From assembly GCF_026004075.1 (NCBI RefSeq), contig NZ_BPIK01000001.1, forward strand, positions 549,501 to 613,500: a stretch of 64,000 nt of DNA, written 5' to 3'. The notes beneath the pieces were generated by a model that searched no databases, was not told the DNA's origin, and saw nothing but the letters and a program-made list of their open reading frames with translations. This DNA is from Meiothermus sp. (GTDB lineage: Bacteria > Deinococcota > Deinococci > Deinococcales > Thermaceae). Each line of letters opens with the position of its first letter. Position 1 is the stretch's first letter. The position numbers were made by a program, and so were the translations under genes. Positions 1-8,907 of this stretch are shown in pieces.

Positions 1-1526
1 TCTGGTCGGACGGGCGTCCCATCACCACCGACGATGTGGCCCTGTACTTTGAAATGGGCAAGACCAGGGGCGTGCCCTCTACCAATGTCGACTTCTTCGA
101 CCGGGCTACCCTGCGGGTACGGGATGCCCGCAACTTTACGGTGACCCTCGAGCCGGCCTACTTCTACGATCTGGACATCAACCAGGTCTACTATGCCCCC
201 AGCCACATCATGCGTGCCGAGTGGGACAGGGCCAAAGCTGCGGCAGCCCAGACCACCGATGCCGCGCGGCAGGCCGAGATTTTCCGCAACTTCTTTACCC
301 AGTTTTCCACCCCGCAGTACCTGAACAGTGGCCGGATGGTCTACTCGGGCCCTTTTACCCTGACCCGCTGGGTGCCCGGTAGCAGTATCGAGATGCAGCG
401 CAACCCTCGCTTCTGGATCAAGCCCCCAGGCGGCGAAGACAAGTATGTGCAGCGGGTAATCTACCGTATCATCCAGAACACCAACTCGCTCCTGGTGGCC
501 ATTCTGGGGGGAGGAATTGATGCGGCCTCGAGCGTCTCGATTTCCTTCGACCAGGGCCGCAGCAAGCAGCTCACCAGCCGCGCACCGGGCCGCTTTGAAA
601 TATGGGCGGTGGAAACGCCATTTTTTGAGCACCTGGAAATTAACCAGTTCACCAACGTGCAGCGGGTGCGCGACCTGATGCTGGATAACGTCAAGACACG
701 CCAGGCCCTGATCTATGCCATGAACCGTGAGGGCATTACCAAGGCCTTCTTTGATGGGCTGTACACGGTGGCCCCCACCTGGGTTTCTCCAAGAAACCCC
801 ATGTTTAACCCCAACGTCGCCAAATACCCCTACAACCCGGAACGGGCCCGCCAACTCCTGGCCGAACTGGGTTGGCGGCCGGGGCCCGACGGCATTCTGC
901 AGCGCACCGTGGATGGTCGCACCGTGCGTTTTGAAATCGAGTGGGCCACCACTGCCGGCAACCAGGTGCGCGAGCGCATCCAGCAGTTTGTGGCGGAGAA
1001 CTACCGCCAGGTGGGGATTGCGGTGCGCATTAACAACGCACCCAGCGCAGTTGTACTCGGAGCGCAGTATCGGGCCAGGGCCCAAGAAGGCACCTGGACA
1101 GGCTTCCTGCACTTTGCCTTCAGTATGGGCCAGGCCGATGATGGGGTGCGTTCGGCCTGCCGCGACGAGGAGGGGAAGGTGGTCTATGTTCCCACTCGCG
1201 AAAACGGCTTCCGCGGTCTCAACTTTGGCGGCTGGTGCAACGAGGAGTACGACCGTTTGCGCAACCAGGCGGTCACCGAGTTCGATGTAAATCGGCGCAA
1301 GCAGTTGTTTGCCCGTATGCAGGAGATCTGGGCCAATGAAGTGGCGATGATCCCGCTGTACTTCCAGTCCGATGCGCGCGTGTACAAGGTGGGCCTGCTC
1401 AACTATGTCTCCTCGACCTTTGCTAACTCGGCCTACCCGACCATCGAGCCCTGGCTCATCGGCTGGCAGTCGCGCGGAGCCCAGAAGGTTTACGACCAGG
1501 CCAAGTACGGCCAGCCCATCAAGTAG
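1..1526 (+). CDS. ABC transporter substrate-binding protein, family 5 (peptide/nickel type), 5' partial
   Basis: The gene enters from the left edge, with its reading frame running from base 3. The first residues read WSDGRPITTDDV, the typical motif of family 5 solute-binding proteins (DppA/OppA/NikA), so the signal peptide and first lobe lie outside the window. The visible 508 residues keep the family layout, including a YNPERARQLLAELGW segment near the middle and a C-terminal region ending at a TAG stop. The protein would capture peptides or a similar ligand outside the membrane and pass it to the two permeases downstream. A strong terminator follows the stop codon, so the permeases probably have their own promoter. 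The ligand cannot be deduced. Confidence 0.9.
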   Translation, partial: WSDGRPITTDDVALYFEMGKTRGVPSTNVDFFDRATLRVRDARNFTVTLEPAYFYDLDINQVYYAPSHIMRAEWDRAKAAAAQTTDAARQAEIFRNFFTQFSTPQYLNSGRMVYSGPFTLTRWVPGSSIEMQRNPRFWIKPPGGEDKYVQRVIYRIIQNTNSLLVAILGGGIDAASSVSISFDQGRSKQLTSRAPGRFEIWAVETPFFEHLEINQFTNVQRVRDLMLDNVKTRQALIYAMNREGITKAFFDGLYTVAPTWVSPRNPMFNPNVAKYPYNPERARQLLAELGWRPGPDGILQRTVDGRTVRFEIEWATTAGNQVRERIQQFVAENYRQVGIAVRINNAPSAVVLGAQYRARAQEGTWTGFLHFAFSMGQADDGVRSACRDEEGKVVYVPTRENGFRGLNFGGWCNEEYDRLRNQAVTEFDVNRRKQLFARMQEIWANEVAMIPLYFQSDARVYKVGLLNYVSSTFANSAYPTIEPWLIGWQSRGAQKVYDQAKYGQPIK

Positions 1527-1542
1527 GCGCGGTTTTTAGCCT

Positions 1543-1574
1543 AAAAGATGTCCCCGCTCAGGGGGCATCTTTTT
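1543..1574 (+). terminator. Rho-independent terminator after the binding-protein gene
   Basis: The inverted repeat AAAAGATGTCCCC / GGGGGCATCTTTT has a 5-nt loop (GCTCA) and a T-rich right arm, 17 bases after the stop codon. The arms pair over 12-13 bp, with one G-U pair. Such a structure after a binding-protein gene would keep its transcript more abundant than that of the permeases. Confidence 0.85.
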
Positions 1575-1784
1575 ACTTGAATCAGGGCTGGTGCATGGTA
1601 AAGGCGGCATGCTGCAATGGCTTTTGCAGACTGCACGCATCCATCGATTGGTGGATAAGCCAGCCAAAGGACGCAACAAGCACGTCCTGGACGGTAAAAC
1701 GTACTATCTTGCCCGGTTGATGGCGGGCTTTGAAAACCCGGAACATGCATTCACAAGACATCTTGAAACAGTATTATGTAGGGC
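1575..1784 (+). promoter_or_regulatory. Intergenic region with a leaderless -10 (TATTAT) before the permease gene
   Basis: This 210-base gap lies between the terminator and the permease start. TATTAT at 1772-1777 is followed by exactly 7 nt and then the GTG start codon, the arrangement of leaderless promoters in Thermus and Deinococcus. No convincing -35 was seen. Short open frames in the gap resemble nothing I know. Confidence 0.4.
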
Positions 1785-2795
1785 GTGTTTGCTTACACGG
1801 TTCGCCGACTGCTGCAAATGATTCCACTGTTGTTTGCAGCCTCTGTAGTGATTTTCACCTTGTTGGCCCTACAACCCGGAGATCCGCTGGACGAGCTACG
1901 CCAGCAGAACCCACGGATCACTGCCGAGCAGCTCGAGCAGCTACGCCGTGCCTACGGCCTGGATCAGCCCCTGCATGTGCGCTATTTCAAGTGGCTGGGG
2001 CGGGCTATTCAGGGCGACTTTGGTCAGTCGCGCACCTACGCTTCGCCGGCTGGGCAGATTATTTTTGGTCAGCGCTTGCCGCGCACGCTGATTCTGTCCG
2101 GGGCGGCGCTTACCCTGGCCTTGCTGATAGCCATACCGGTGGGCATTTTCTCGGCGGTAAGGCAGTACAGCCGAGCCGACTACATAATCACCTTCTTCTC
2201 GTTCGTGGGCTTCTCGATGCCAATTTTCTTCCTGGGCATCTTGCTGCTGTTCGTTTTTGCAGTGTGGTTGCCGGAGCGGGTACCGTGGTTCCCCAAGTTC
2301 CCGGTGCAGAGCATCTCCGACTTCCAGTGGTCACAGGTGCTCAACGGCGAGATCACCTTCTTCCAGTTCATCGGCGACTGGGCTTTCAAGCTGGTGCTGC
2401 CAGTGCTGGCCCTCTCCACCATCCAGATGGCTGCCTGGACGCGCTATATGCGGGCGAGTTTGCTCGAGGTTCTGAACCAGGACTATGTACGCACGGCTCG
2501 AGCCAAAGGCCTGAACGAGCGCATCGTGCTCTATAAGCACGCCCTACGCAACGCCCTTATCCCCATCGTGACGCTGGTGGGTCTGGCGATCCCGGGTGTT
2601 TTTGGAGGGGCGGTTATTACCGAAACGATCTTCTCATACCCCGGCATGGGACGGGCTATCTTGGACTCTCTAATAGAGAAAGACTATAACGTAGCAATGG
2701 CAGCGCTGGCTTTTCTGGCCTTACTGACGGCTGTTTTCAACCTACTGGCCGACTTGATGTATGCGGTGGTAGATCCCCGCATCCGCTATAGTTAG
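1785..2795 (+). CDS. ABC transporter permease, DppB/OppB family
   Basis: This 336-residue protein has the usual length and topology of DppB/OppB permeases. It has an N-terminal transmembrane helix (residues 8-28), a long periplasmic loop with LRRAYGLDQPLHVRY and GDFGQS motifs, and five more helices. The EAA coupling loop lies near YVRTARAKGLNERIVLYKHALRNALIP. The C-terminus VDPRIRYS is typical. The start codon is GTG at 1785, with no clear Shine-Dalgarno but a -10 hexamer 7 nt upstream. It pairs with the permease 8 bp downstream to form the channel of a peptide-type importer. No ATPase genes follow, so they must be encoded elsewhere. Confidence 0.93.
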   Translation: MFAYTVRRLLQMIPLLFAASVVIFTLLALQPGDPLDELRQQNPRITAEQLEQLRRAYGLDQPLHVRYFKWLGRAIQGDFGQSRTYASPAGQIIFGQRLPRTLILSGAALTLALLIAIPVGIFSAVRQYSRADYIITFFSFVGFSMPIFFLGILLLFVFAVWLPERVPWFPKFPVQSISDFQWSQVLNGEITFFQFIGDWAFKLVLPVLALSTIQMAAWTRYMRASLLEVLNQDYVRTARAKGLNERIVLYKHALRNALIPIVTLVGLAIPGVFGGAVITETIFSYPGMGRAILDSLIEKDYNVAMAALAFLALLTAVFNLLADLMYAVVDPRIRYS

Positions 2796-2803
2796 GGGGC
2801 TTT

Positions 2804-4021
2804 ATGGCTGCTGTTGCAACTGCTTCTAAACCAAAATCCCAATCCACGTGGGCGCTGGCCTGGCGCCGCTTCCGCAAGCACAATGCTGCCATGTTTTCCC
2901 TGGGAGTTGTAATCGCCCTGGTGTTGATGGCGATTTTTGCTCCATGGATTGCGCCTTACAGCCCCACGGCTCAACCGACGGGCGAAAACCTGGCCGACTT
3001 CTACTTCCTGGGGCCAACTCGCGAACATTGGCTGGGCACCGATGAACTGGGCCGGGACGTGCTTTCCCGCATCATTTACGGTGCCCGCATATCGCTCTTG
3101 GTGGGCTTTGTGGCCGCCTTTGCTGCGGCTTTGCTGGGTACTACCCTGGGGGTCATTGCGGGCTACTTCTCGGGCCGACCCCTGCGCTTTTATGTGGGGC
3201 CTCTGGCTAAAGTGGCCGATGGTTGGAACCCGTGGCCCTTTGCGGTGTGGCGGATAGTCTCATGGTTCCTCCTGTACGGCTTACTGTTTCTGGCTGCCGA
3301 TCTGGCTTGGACGCTGTCGGGTGCGAACATTCAAGCCCTGTTTGCGGGCACCGCCACCTTTAACAATGTGCTTTCGTTGCTGGGCTTGATTCTTATGTGG
3401 GGCTTGGTGCTGCTCGTTGGGGGCTGGGGTCTGTTTGGTCAGGGCAAGATCGACCTGGACGTGGTCATCTCGCGTTTTATGGACTTTATGCTGACCATTC
3501 CCGAGCTGCCCCTATTGTTGGTGCTCTCGGCGCTCTTGCGGGATACCCAGGGGGTGGTAGGTCAGTGGGCGCAGGGTGTGTTTGGGGAATCGGCTTCAGT
3601 GTTCATTATCATTACCATCATCGTGCTGTTTGGTTGGATCGGAACAGGACGTCTGATTCGGGGGGCGGTGCTGAGCCTGCGAGAACAGGACTTCACTACC
3701 GCGGCCCAGGCCCTGGGGGCTGGGGAGGCCCGTATCATGTTCCGACACCTGGTGCCCAATACCCTGGCGCCGCTGATTGTAAACGCTACCCTGGCAATCG
3801 GGGGGGCTATTCTGACCGAAGCCGCGCTTTCGTTCCTGGGGTTTGGAATTCAACCGCCCGTAGCGACCTGGGGTAACATGCTCACCAAGGCCCAGGAGTA
3901 CATCTTTACTGCACCCTGGCTGGCCCTGGCGCCGGGCTTCATGATCTTCCTGACGGTACTGGCCTTCAACTACCTGGGTGATGGGCTGCGGGACGCCCTC
4001 GACCCGCGCAGCCGCCTCTAA
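2804..4021 (+). CDS. ABC transporter permease, DppC/OppC family, with a ~95-residue insertion
   Basis: The N-terminal OppC_N helix (about residues 28-50), the HWLGTDELGRDVLSRIIYGAR motif and the EAA loop near ALGAGEARIMFRHLVPNTLAPLIV identify a DppC/OppC permease. Family members are usually about 280-310 residues; this one has 405. The excess sits between GYFSG (about residue 124) and DVVISRFMDFMLTIP (about residue 219), positions normally adjacent. The extra segment contains two hydrophobic stretches (about 150-168 and 187-208), so it probably adds a transmembrane hairpin. The gene starts 8 bp after dppB-type and ends before a strong terminator, so the two permeases form an operon. Confidence 0.92.
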   Translation: MAAVATASKPKSQSTWALAWRRFRKHNAAMFSLGVVIALVLMAIFAPWIAPYSPTAQPTGENLADFYFLGPTREHWLGTDELGRDVLSRIIYGARISLLVGFVAAFAAALLGTTLGVIAGYFSGRPLRFYVGPLAKVADGWNPWPFAVWRIVSWFLLYGLLFLAADLAWTLSGANIQALFAGTATFNNVLSLLGLILMWGLVLLVGGWGLFGQGKIDLDVVISRFMDFMLTIPELPLLLVLSALLRDTQGVVGQWAQGVFGESASVFIIITIIVLFGWIGTGRLIRGAVLSLREQDFTTAAQALGAGEARIMFRHLVPNTLAPLIVNATLAIGGAILTEAALSFLGFGIQPPVATWGNMLTKAQEYIFTAPWLALAPGFMIFLTVLAFNYLGDGLRDALDPRSRL

Positions 4022-4034
4022 GACTACGCACGTG

Positions 4035-4070
4035 AAATCGGCAGGGTAAGGCAGCCCTGCCGATTTTTTG
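4035..4070 (+). terminator. Rho-independent terminator after the permease pair
   Basis: A perfect 12-bp stem, AAATCGGCAGGG / CCCTGCCGATTT, encloses an 8-nt loop and runs into TTTTTTG, 14 bases after the stop codon. It closes the peptide-importer operon. Confidence 0.9.
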
Positions 4071-4113
4071 TTTTTGGATCGAATCATGCCCTGAAGAGCG
4101 GTATTGTAGGGGA

Positions 4114-5091
4114 ATGCGTGCTCTGGCTATTGGTTTGCTGGTTTTACTGCAGTTTGCGTTTGCTCAGGAGAATAGCGAGTTTCGGGTTGCGTGGAACTGC
4201 ACGGTTCCAGACGAAAAGGTGGTCTGCCTGCGGCCCTCCGGGCTTGTGCAGTGGGGGCTTAGCTACTCGATTCAGTCGGGGTCAAGCGATATGGGGCTGG
4301 CCCTGGGTACGCGTCTGCAAGCCCAGACCCAGCGGGAGGGCGTACACTATCAGGCCGAGTTTGGCCTGTGGTACGAGGCGGCGCTGCAGTGGGGCCTCCT
4401 CGAGGCTTTTGTTGAGCAGGATTTGGGTATGTTTTGGCTCAGCCTGGGCAAGCGCCGCGATTACAGCGGCCCCTGGGACGACACCCTGATGGGGCGGGAC
4501 GGACGCTGGGGGGTGTTTACCCGCTACAACCCTGGCGAGCTACCCTGGCTGGGCCTCGAGCTGGCCTACCTGCCCAACGCGGGGTGGGCTGGGGGACAGG
4601 GTTTTGTGGGGGGTAGGGCGGATATTTTCCAGGTGGGTACATTTGTTGAAGTTGTGCAGGTACCCAATGCCCTGGGAGAACCGGGGCCCTCCATCCAACT
4701 TGTTCCCCGGCTGGGGCTGCTGGGTCAGGAGGTGGAGATCTTCTGGCAGTGGGATTGGGGTTTTTGGGGTAGGTTTTCCCTGCCGCTCCCCTTGGGCCAG
4801 GCGCTGGCCCTGGTGTTGCAATGCCCATGCGAGGCCGAGACCCAGGCCCAGGTGGAAGCCCTGGATAAAAGCCGGCTGGAAGGGCTCTTGTGGTGGAACC
4901 CGGAGTGGGACTACTTGGGTGAGAGCAGCCCCTATCTGCCCGAGGATCGCCTCAGGGCCTGGTTGCAGGAACCGCGCAAACTGCTGGTGGGGCTTGCGTA
5001 TAGCTGGAACGACCAGCTTCGGCTGGGGGTAGATCTGTCCAGGGCCCCGGTGGAGGCAGTACGGATCTATGGGCAGCTCTACTGGCGGTAG
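4114..5091 (+). CDS. Secreted hypothetical protein, probably outer-membrane beta-barrel-like
   Basis: I do not recognise this 325-residue protein. It begins with a clear signal peptide (MRALAIGLLVLLQFAFAQ, cleavage near residue 18). The rest is rich in Trp, Gly, Leu and Tyr with alternating hydrophobic residues (LGLELAYLP, LVGLAYSWNDQLRLGVDLS) and ends in an aromatic-rich strand, YGQLYWR. This pattern suggests an outer-membrane or periplasmic beta structure. Two Cys pairs (C-x-C in NCTVP/VCLRP and CPCEAE) are visible. TATTGT at 4102-4107 lies 6 nt before the ATG, consistent with a leaderless transcript. Its end overlaps the convergent truA gene by 13 bases. Confidence 0.75.
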   Translation: MRALAIGLLVLLQFAFAQENSEFRVAWNCTVPDEKVVCLRPSGLVQWGLSYSIQSGSSDMGLALGTRLQAQTQREGVHYQAEFGLWYEAALQWGLLEAFVEQDLGMFWLSLGKRRDYSGPWDDTLMGRDGRWGVFTRYNPGELPWLGLELAYLPNAGWAGGQGFVGGRADIFQVGTFVEVVQVPNALGEPGPSIQLVPRLGLLGQEVEIFWQWDWGFWGRFSLPLPLGQALALVLQCPCEAETQAQVEALDKSRLEGLLWWNPEWDYLGESSPYLPEDRLRAWLQEPRKLLVGLAYSWNDQLRLGVDLSRAPVEAVRIYGQLYWR

Positions 5092-5879
5092 GGCTGGTAG
5101 CCAGCCCGCACAAAATACAGGCCCTGGGCGGGCGCGGTGGGGCCAGCGTCCTTGCGTGTGCCGTTTGCGAGCAGGTTCTGGATGCTGCTCGAGTCCCGTT
5201 TGCCCAGCCCAATCTCTACCAGGGTGCCTACCATGCTGCGCACCTGGCCGCGCAAAAAGCCCGAACCCACGAACTCGAGCCAGACTTCCCGCCCCCCCTC
5301 GGTGGGCCAGACCTCGAGGTGGGCACGGTAGATTTCGCGCACCGTAGAACGCTCTTCCTTTACGGCAAAAGCCCTGAAGTCGTGGGTGCCTACCAGAAAT
5401 TCCAGCGCATGGCGCATGGGAATCAGGTTGAGCGAGTGCGGAATCCACCAGACCCGGTGGCGGTCTAAGGCCGGGGGCATGCGGCGCTGCAGGATGCGGT
5501 AGCGGTACTCACGCCAGTAGCAGCTTTTGCGGGCATGAAAATCCGGTGCGACTTCCTGGGCTGCGATGGCCCGGATATCCGTAGGCAACAAGCTGTTGAG
5601 GGCGTAAGGGATTTTTTCGGTGGGGATGCTGTCCAGGGTATCGTAATGCACCGGCATGGCAATCGCATGCACACCGGCGTCGGTGCGGCCACAGGGCCAT
5701 ATTTTGGGCCTTGCGCCGGGAATTTTGCTAAGGGCGGCCTCGAGTTCCTGCTGCACCGTGCGTTCGCCCTGGGCCTGGGTTTGCAGGCCGGCGAAGCCGG
5801 TGCCGTCGTACTCGAGGGTGAGCAGGATGCGCCTGCGTGGGGGGTTGGGTAGCTCGAGGTCTTCCAAAGCGATTGACAT
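5079..5879 (-). CDS. truA: tRNA pseudouridine(38-40) synthase
   Basis: TruA converts uridines 38, 39 and 40 of the tRNA anticodon arm to pseudouridine. The 266-residue protein has the catalytic motif GRTDAGVHA with the aspartate at residue 67, the N-terminal LEYDGTGFAGLQ strand-turn, and the later motifs FVGSGFLRGQVRSMVG and VEIGLGKR of the family. Length matches the usual 245-270 residues. It overlaps tail to tail with the secreted-protein gene and ends 26 bases from the ABC ATPase gene that precedes it on the chromosome map, so it is probably transcribed alone or after the iron ABC genes. Confidence 0.96.
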   Translation of the reverse strand: MSIALEDLELPNPPRRRILLTLEYDGTGFAGLQTQAQGERTVQQELEAALSKIPGARPKIWPCGRTDAGVHAIAMPVHYDTLDSIPTEKIPYALNSLLPTDIRAIAAQEVAPDFHARKSCYWREYRYRILQRRMPPALDRHRVWWIPHSLNLIPMRHALEFLVGTHDFRAFAVKEERSTVREIYRAHLEVWPTEGGREVWLEFVGSGFLRGQVRSMVGTLVEIGLGKRDSSSIQNLLANGTRKDAGPTAPAQGLYFVRAGYQPYRQ

Positions 5880-5905
5880 TGTATCGGCAACGCTTCATGG
5901 ACGTT

Positions 5906-6997
5906 CTACCTACCCCGCCCCACCACCACGGCCTTGGCCCGTACCAGCACCCGCACCTTATCGCCGGGGTGGAAGGGGCTTTCGGGGCTTTCCTGCACGA
6001 TTAGCTCGCGGCTGCCAAGCTGGATGCGGTAGGTCATGTCGTGGCCCTTGAACTCTCGGGCCAGCACGGTGCCCTCGATCTGCTTGCCATCGATGCCCAG
6101 ATGCCCCAACGGCATGGCCAGGCCCAGGCCCTCGGGCCGCAGGGAGAGCAGCACCGCGCCCTGGGCCTCCTCCGTGAGCAGGATCCGCCCCAGCGGGGTC
6201 TCGGCCTCGAGGCCCCTGGCTTCACCCGGAATCAGGTTGGTGCGCCCTAGAAACTGGGCCACGAAGGGGGTGCGGGGGTGGTGATAGACCTCTTCGGGGG
6301 TACCCACCTGCTCGAGCTGCCCGCTGCGCATGACCGCCAGCCGGTCGGCAATGGAGAGGGCTTCTTCCTGGTCGTGGGTGACCAGGATGGCCCCAATGCC
6401 CGCCTGCTTCAGCAGTGCGCGCACCTCGTCGCGGGTAGACTGACGCAGGGCGGCGTCCAGGCTGCTGAAGGGCTCATCAAGCAGCACCAGCTTGGGGCCG
6501 GGGGCGATGGCGCGGGCCAGGGCTACGCGCTGCTGCTGGCCCCCGGAAAGCTCGCCGGGCTTGCGGTCTTTGAAGACGGTCAGGCCCACCAGACCCAGCA
6601 CCTCCATAACCCGGGCCTGCCGCGCTTTACCCCGCAGGCGGCGCAGACCAAAGGCCACGTTCTCAAACACGCTCAGGTGCGGAAACAGGGCATAGTCCTG
6701 AAACACAAAGCCGATACCCCGCTCCTCTGGGGGCAGCTTGGTAATTTCCCGTCCTTCCAGCCAGATCTGGCCGCTGTTCGGCTGCTCGAAACCGGCAATG
6801 AGCCGCAGGGTGGTGGTCTTGCCGCAACCCGAGGGGCCCAGCAGGGCAAACACCTCGCCCTGCTCCACCGTAAAACCCACGTCCTCTACTACGGGGGGAA
6901 AGTCGGGGTGGAAGCGTTTGGTCAGGCCCTGCACCCGCAGGATGGGGGTGTGGGTCTGGGTAGGGGCGGTGGGTCGTTCGGCGTGTTGGGTGTTCAT
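5906..6997 (-). CDS. Iron(III)-type ABC transporter ATP-binding protein
   Basis: This 363-residue ATPase has Walker A (LLGPSGCGKTTT), Q-loop (FVFQDYALFPHLSV), signature (LSGGQQQRVALARA), Walker B (LVLLDEPFSSLDA) and H-loop (VTHDQEEA), followed by a C-terminal TOBE-like domain (about residues 270-363). The layout matches FbpC/FutC or polyamine/thiamine-type importer ATPases. The start is the ATG at 6997, whose ATGA overlaps the stop of the permease upstream; the frame stays open further upstream but only as an antisense shadow of the permease. It energises the two-domain permease encoded just before it. No binding-protein gene is present, so substrate assignment rests on family resemblance. 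Confidence 0.92.
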   Translation of the reverse strand: MNTQHAERPTAPTQTHTPILRVQGLTKRFHPDFPPVVEDVGFTVEQGEVFALLGPSGCGKTTTLRLIAGFEQPNSGQIWLEGREITKLPPEERGIGFVFQDYALFPHLSVFENVAFGLRRLRGKARQARVMEVLGLVGLTVFKDRKPGELSGGQQQRVALARAIAPGPKLVLLDEPFSSLDAALRQSTRDEVRALLKQAGIGAILVTHDQEEALSIADRLAVMRSGQLEQVGTPEEVYHHPRTPFVAQFLGRTNLIPGEARGLEAETPLGRILLTEEAQGAVLLSLRPEGLGLAMPLGHLGIDGKQIEGTVLAREFKGHDMTYRIQLGSRELIVQESPESPFHPGDKVRVLVRAKAVVVGRGR

Positions 6998-8562
6998 CGT
7001 CGTTCCTGGGAAAGCAGCAGGCCCACCAGTCCAGCCGAGAATAGCACGATCAGCAGGGCATAAGGAGCGGCCTCGGCGAACATCGCTTCTGAAGTGTAGC
7101 CCCAGATGCGGGTCGAGAGCGTAGAGTAGCCTACCGGGGCCAGCAGGAAGGTGAGGGGTAGTTCCTTTACCGCCGACAAAAAGACCAGGGCCATGCTGGC
7201 TAGCAGGCCCCGCCGCAGCAGGGGAAAGGTGGCTTTGAGGAAGGCCTGCAAGGGGGTGTAACCCAGGCTGCGGGCGGCCTCCTCGAGCCGAGGTGGGGCC
7301 TGGTAGAGCGCGCTGCGGATAGGGCCGATGGCCTCGGCCAGGAAGTGCAGCGCATAGGCCAGTATCAGCAAGGTCAGGGTTTGGTACAGAAAGGGTACCC
7401 CGCGCAGGCTGAAGAAGATCAGGGCCAGGGCAAAAGCCAGCGGAGGGGTGGCGTAGCCAATGTAGGCGGCGCGCTCCAGGAGCCTCGAGAGCCGGCCTGG
7501 GTAACGCACCCCCAGGTAGGCCAGCGGCAGCGCCAGACAAGCCGCCAAGAATGCGGCTGGAGCCGCGGCCTGCACGGAGTTGCGCAGGGCTTCCAGAATA
7601 CCCCCCAGGCCGTTGACATAGGTGCTGGGGTGCTGCGCCAGCCAGTACCCAATGGAGGTGAGCGGTACCACCAGGGCCCCCACGATGGGCACTGCCATCA
7701 GGCCCAGCGAGGGAAGCAGCCAGAACCCCAGGCGTACCGGTTGGGGTTTTCGGGCGCTACCCAGCCCCACCCGGCTCAGGGAGAGGTTTTTGAGCAGGCG
7801 GGCCTCGAGCCAGAGCAGGCTCCCGGTGAGCAGAATGAGCATCAGCGAGAGCCAGGCTGCATAGACCCGGTCAAAGGAGGCCGAGTATTGCAGGTAAATG
7901 GCGTAACTGAAAGTCTCAAAGCGCACCAGGCTGACCACCCCAAAGTCGCCCAGCACGTGCAGGCCAATCAGAAGCCAGCCGGCAAACAAGGCGGGCCTGA
8001 GCTGGGGCAGCACCACCCGCCAGAAGACCTCGAGGCCCCTGTAGCCCAGACTGCGGGCCGACTCCTCGAGGCCCGCGTCCAGCCCCAGCAGTGCCGCCCG
8101 CAGGTTCAAAAACAGATAGGGATAGGTAAAAAGGGTCAGCACCCCCAAGGCCCCCAGGTAGCCCGTGGGCCGGGGCCAGGGAAAGCCCAGGAGGTGCTCG
8201 AGCCAGCCGCCAGCCCCGGTAGCCCCAAAGAAGCCAAACACCCCCACGTACCCCGGCACCGCCAGCGGCAGGACCAGCAGCACCGTCCAGAAGCGCTTGC
8301 CCCGCAGGTTGGTGCGGCTGGTCACCCAGGCCAGCGGGAGGGCCAGGGCCGTGGTGAGGGCAATCACCCCCACCAGCAGCGCCACGGTGTTGCCCAAGAG
8401 TTGCAGGTTACGCTCCCGCAGCACAATTTCGGCAAGCTGCTGGGGTTCGGCCTGGGCTGCCCGCAGTACCAGGTATAGGAGCGGCAACAGCACCGCCGCA
8501 CCCACCAGCAACGCTACCGCCAGCAGGGGTTTGGGGATGGGTTTGGACAGACCATAGACCAT
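6994..8562 (-). CDS. Iron(III)-type ABC transporter permease, duplicated-domain
   Basis: The 522-residue protein contains two homologous permease halves, each with about six transmembrane helices and an EAA-type loop (ESARSLGYRGLEVFWRVVLP, about residues 170-190; EAARSLGYTPLQAFLKATFP, about 430-450). This fused arrangement is typical of FbpB/FutB/ThiP permeases, and the ESARSLGY wording is characteristic of the iron-type group. The stop overlaps the ATPase start by 4 bases, giving a translationally coupled pair. The periplasmic binding protein must be elsewhere, so iron is the likeliest but not the only possible substrate. Confidence 0.9.
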   Translation of the reverse strand: MVYGLSKPIPKPLLAVALLVGAAVLLPLLYLVLRAAQAEPQQLAEIVLRERNLQLLGNTVALLVGVIALTTALALPLAWVTSRTNLRGKRFWTVLLVLPLAVPGYVGVFGFFGATGAGGWLEHLLGFPWPRPTGYLGALGVLTLFTYPYLFLNLRAALLGLDAGLEESARSLGYRGLEVFWRVVLPQLRPALFAGWLLIGLHVLGDFGVVSLVRFETFSYAIYLQYSASFDRVYAAWLSLMLILLTGSLLWLEARLLKNLSLSRVGLGSARKPQPVRLGFWLLPSLGLMAVPIVGALVVPLTSIGYWLAQHPSTYVNGLGGILEALRNSVQAAAPAAFLAACLALPLAYLGVRYPGRLSRLLERAAYIGYATPPLAFALALIFFSLRGVPFLYQTLTLLILAYALHFLAEAIGPIRSALYQAPPRLEEAARSLGYTPLQAFLKATFPLLRRGLLASMALVFLSAVKELPLTFLLAPVGYSTLSTRIWGYTSEAMFAEAAPYALLIVLFSAGLVGLLLSQERR

Positions 8563-8907
8563 GTGCGTAGCGCAAGCAGGCCGCCTTGGGGCCGTGCATC
8601 CCCAAAGCTAGCAAGCTATAGAATATAAATCAAGTATCTTTGTCGGTTTTTGGTGCTTTAGAGGACTCCAAAGATTGGGAAACGCACCTTCCGAGGCGTG
8701 GTTGGCCGAGGAATCTGTTGGGGTGTGGTCAAGGAAATCGGTCGTGTCCGTGCCGTATCAGATTCCTCCTTCGTCGGAATGACCGGTGTTGGGTGATGGG
8801 AGCTCGAGGATTCCTGCATGGGATTTGAGGAAAGAGATCCCTCGGACGCGCCCAGTGGCCCTTGCACGCAGAGTTGGTATCAGCACTGGCCGGGTTCGCA
8901 AAGTGAA
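8563..8907. other. Gene-free stretch with a REP-like element
   Basis: About 345 bases between the iron permease and the nar operon terminator hold no convincing gene; the short open frames present have no recognisable content. An AT-rich patch at 8615-8645 (CTATAGAATATAAATCAAG) could hold the permease promoter on the minus strand. The remainder contains the inverted repeat described separately and several further GGATTCC/GAGGA-type fragments (8811-8845), suggesting a decayed interspersed repeat. Confidence 0.5.
8708..8783. repeat. Interspersed-repeat-like inverted repeat
   Basis: GAGGAATCTG at 8708-8717 is the exact reverse complement of CAGATTCCTC at 8759-8768, and the right arm continues into CTTCGTCGGAATGAC. 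The combination ATTCC...GTCGGAATGAC resembles intergenic repeats seen in many bacterial genomes, often REP or MITE-like. Only one copy is visible in this window, so repeat status is inferred. Confidence 0.4.

Noticed and set aside
1591-1821. 76-codon frame before the DppB-type permease.
   Set aside because: No recognisable content and it crosses the probable -10 and the permease start.
6998-7540. N-terminal extension of the iron-type ATPase frame.
   Set aside because: The added residues overlap the permease antisense-free frame and carry no homology; ATG 6997 forms an ATGA overlap with the permease stop.
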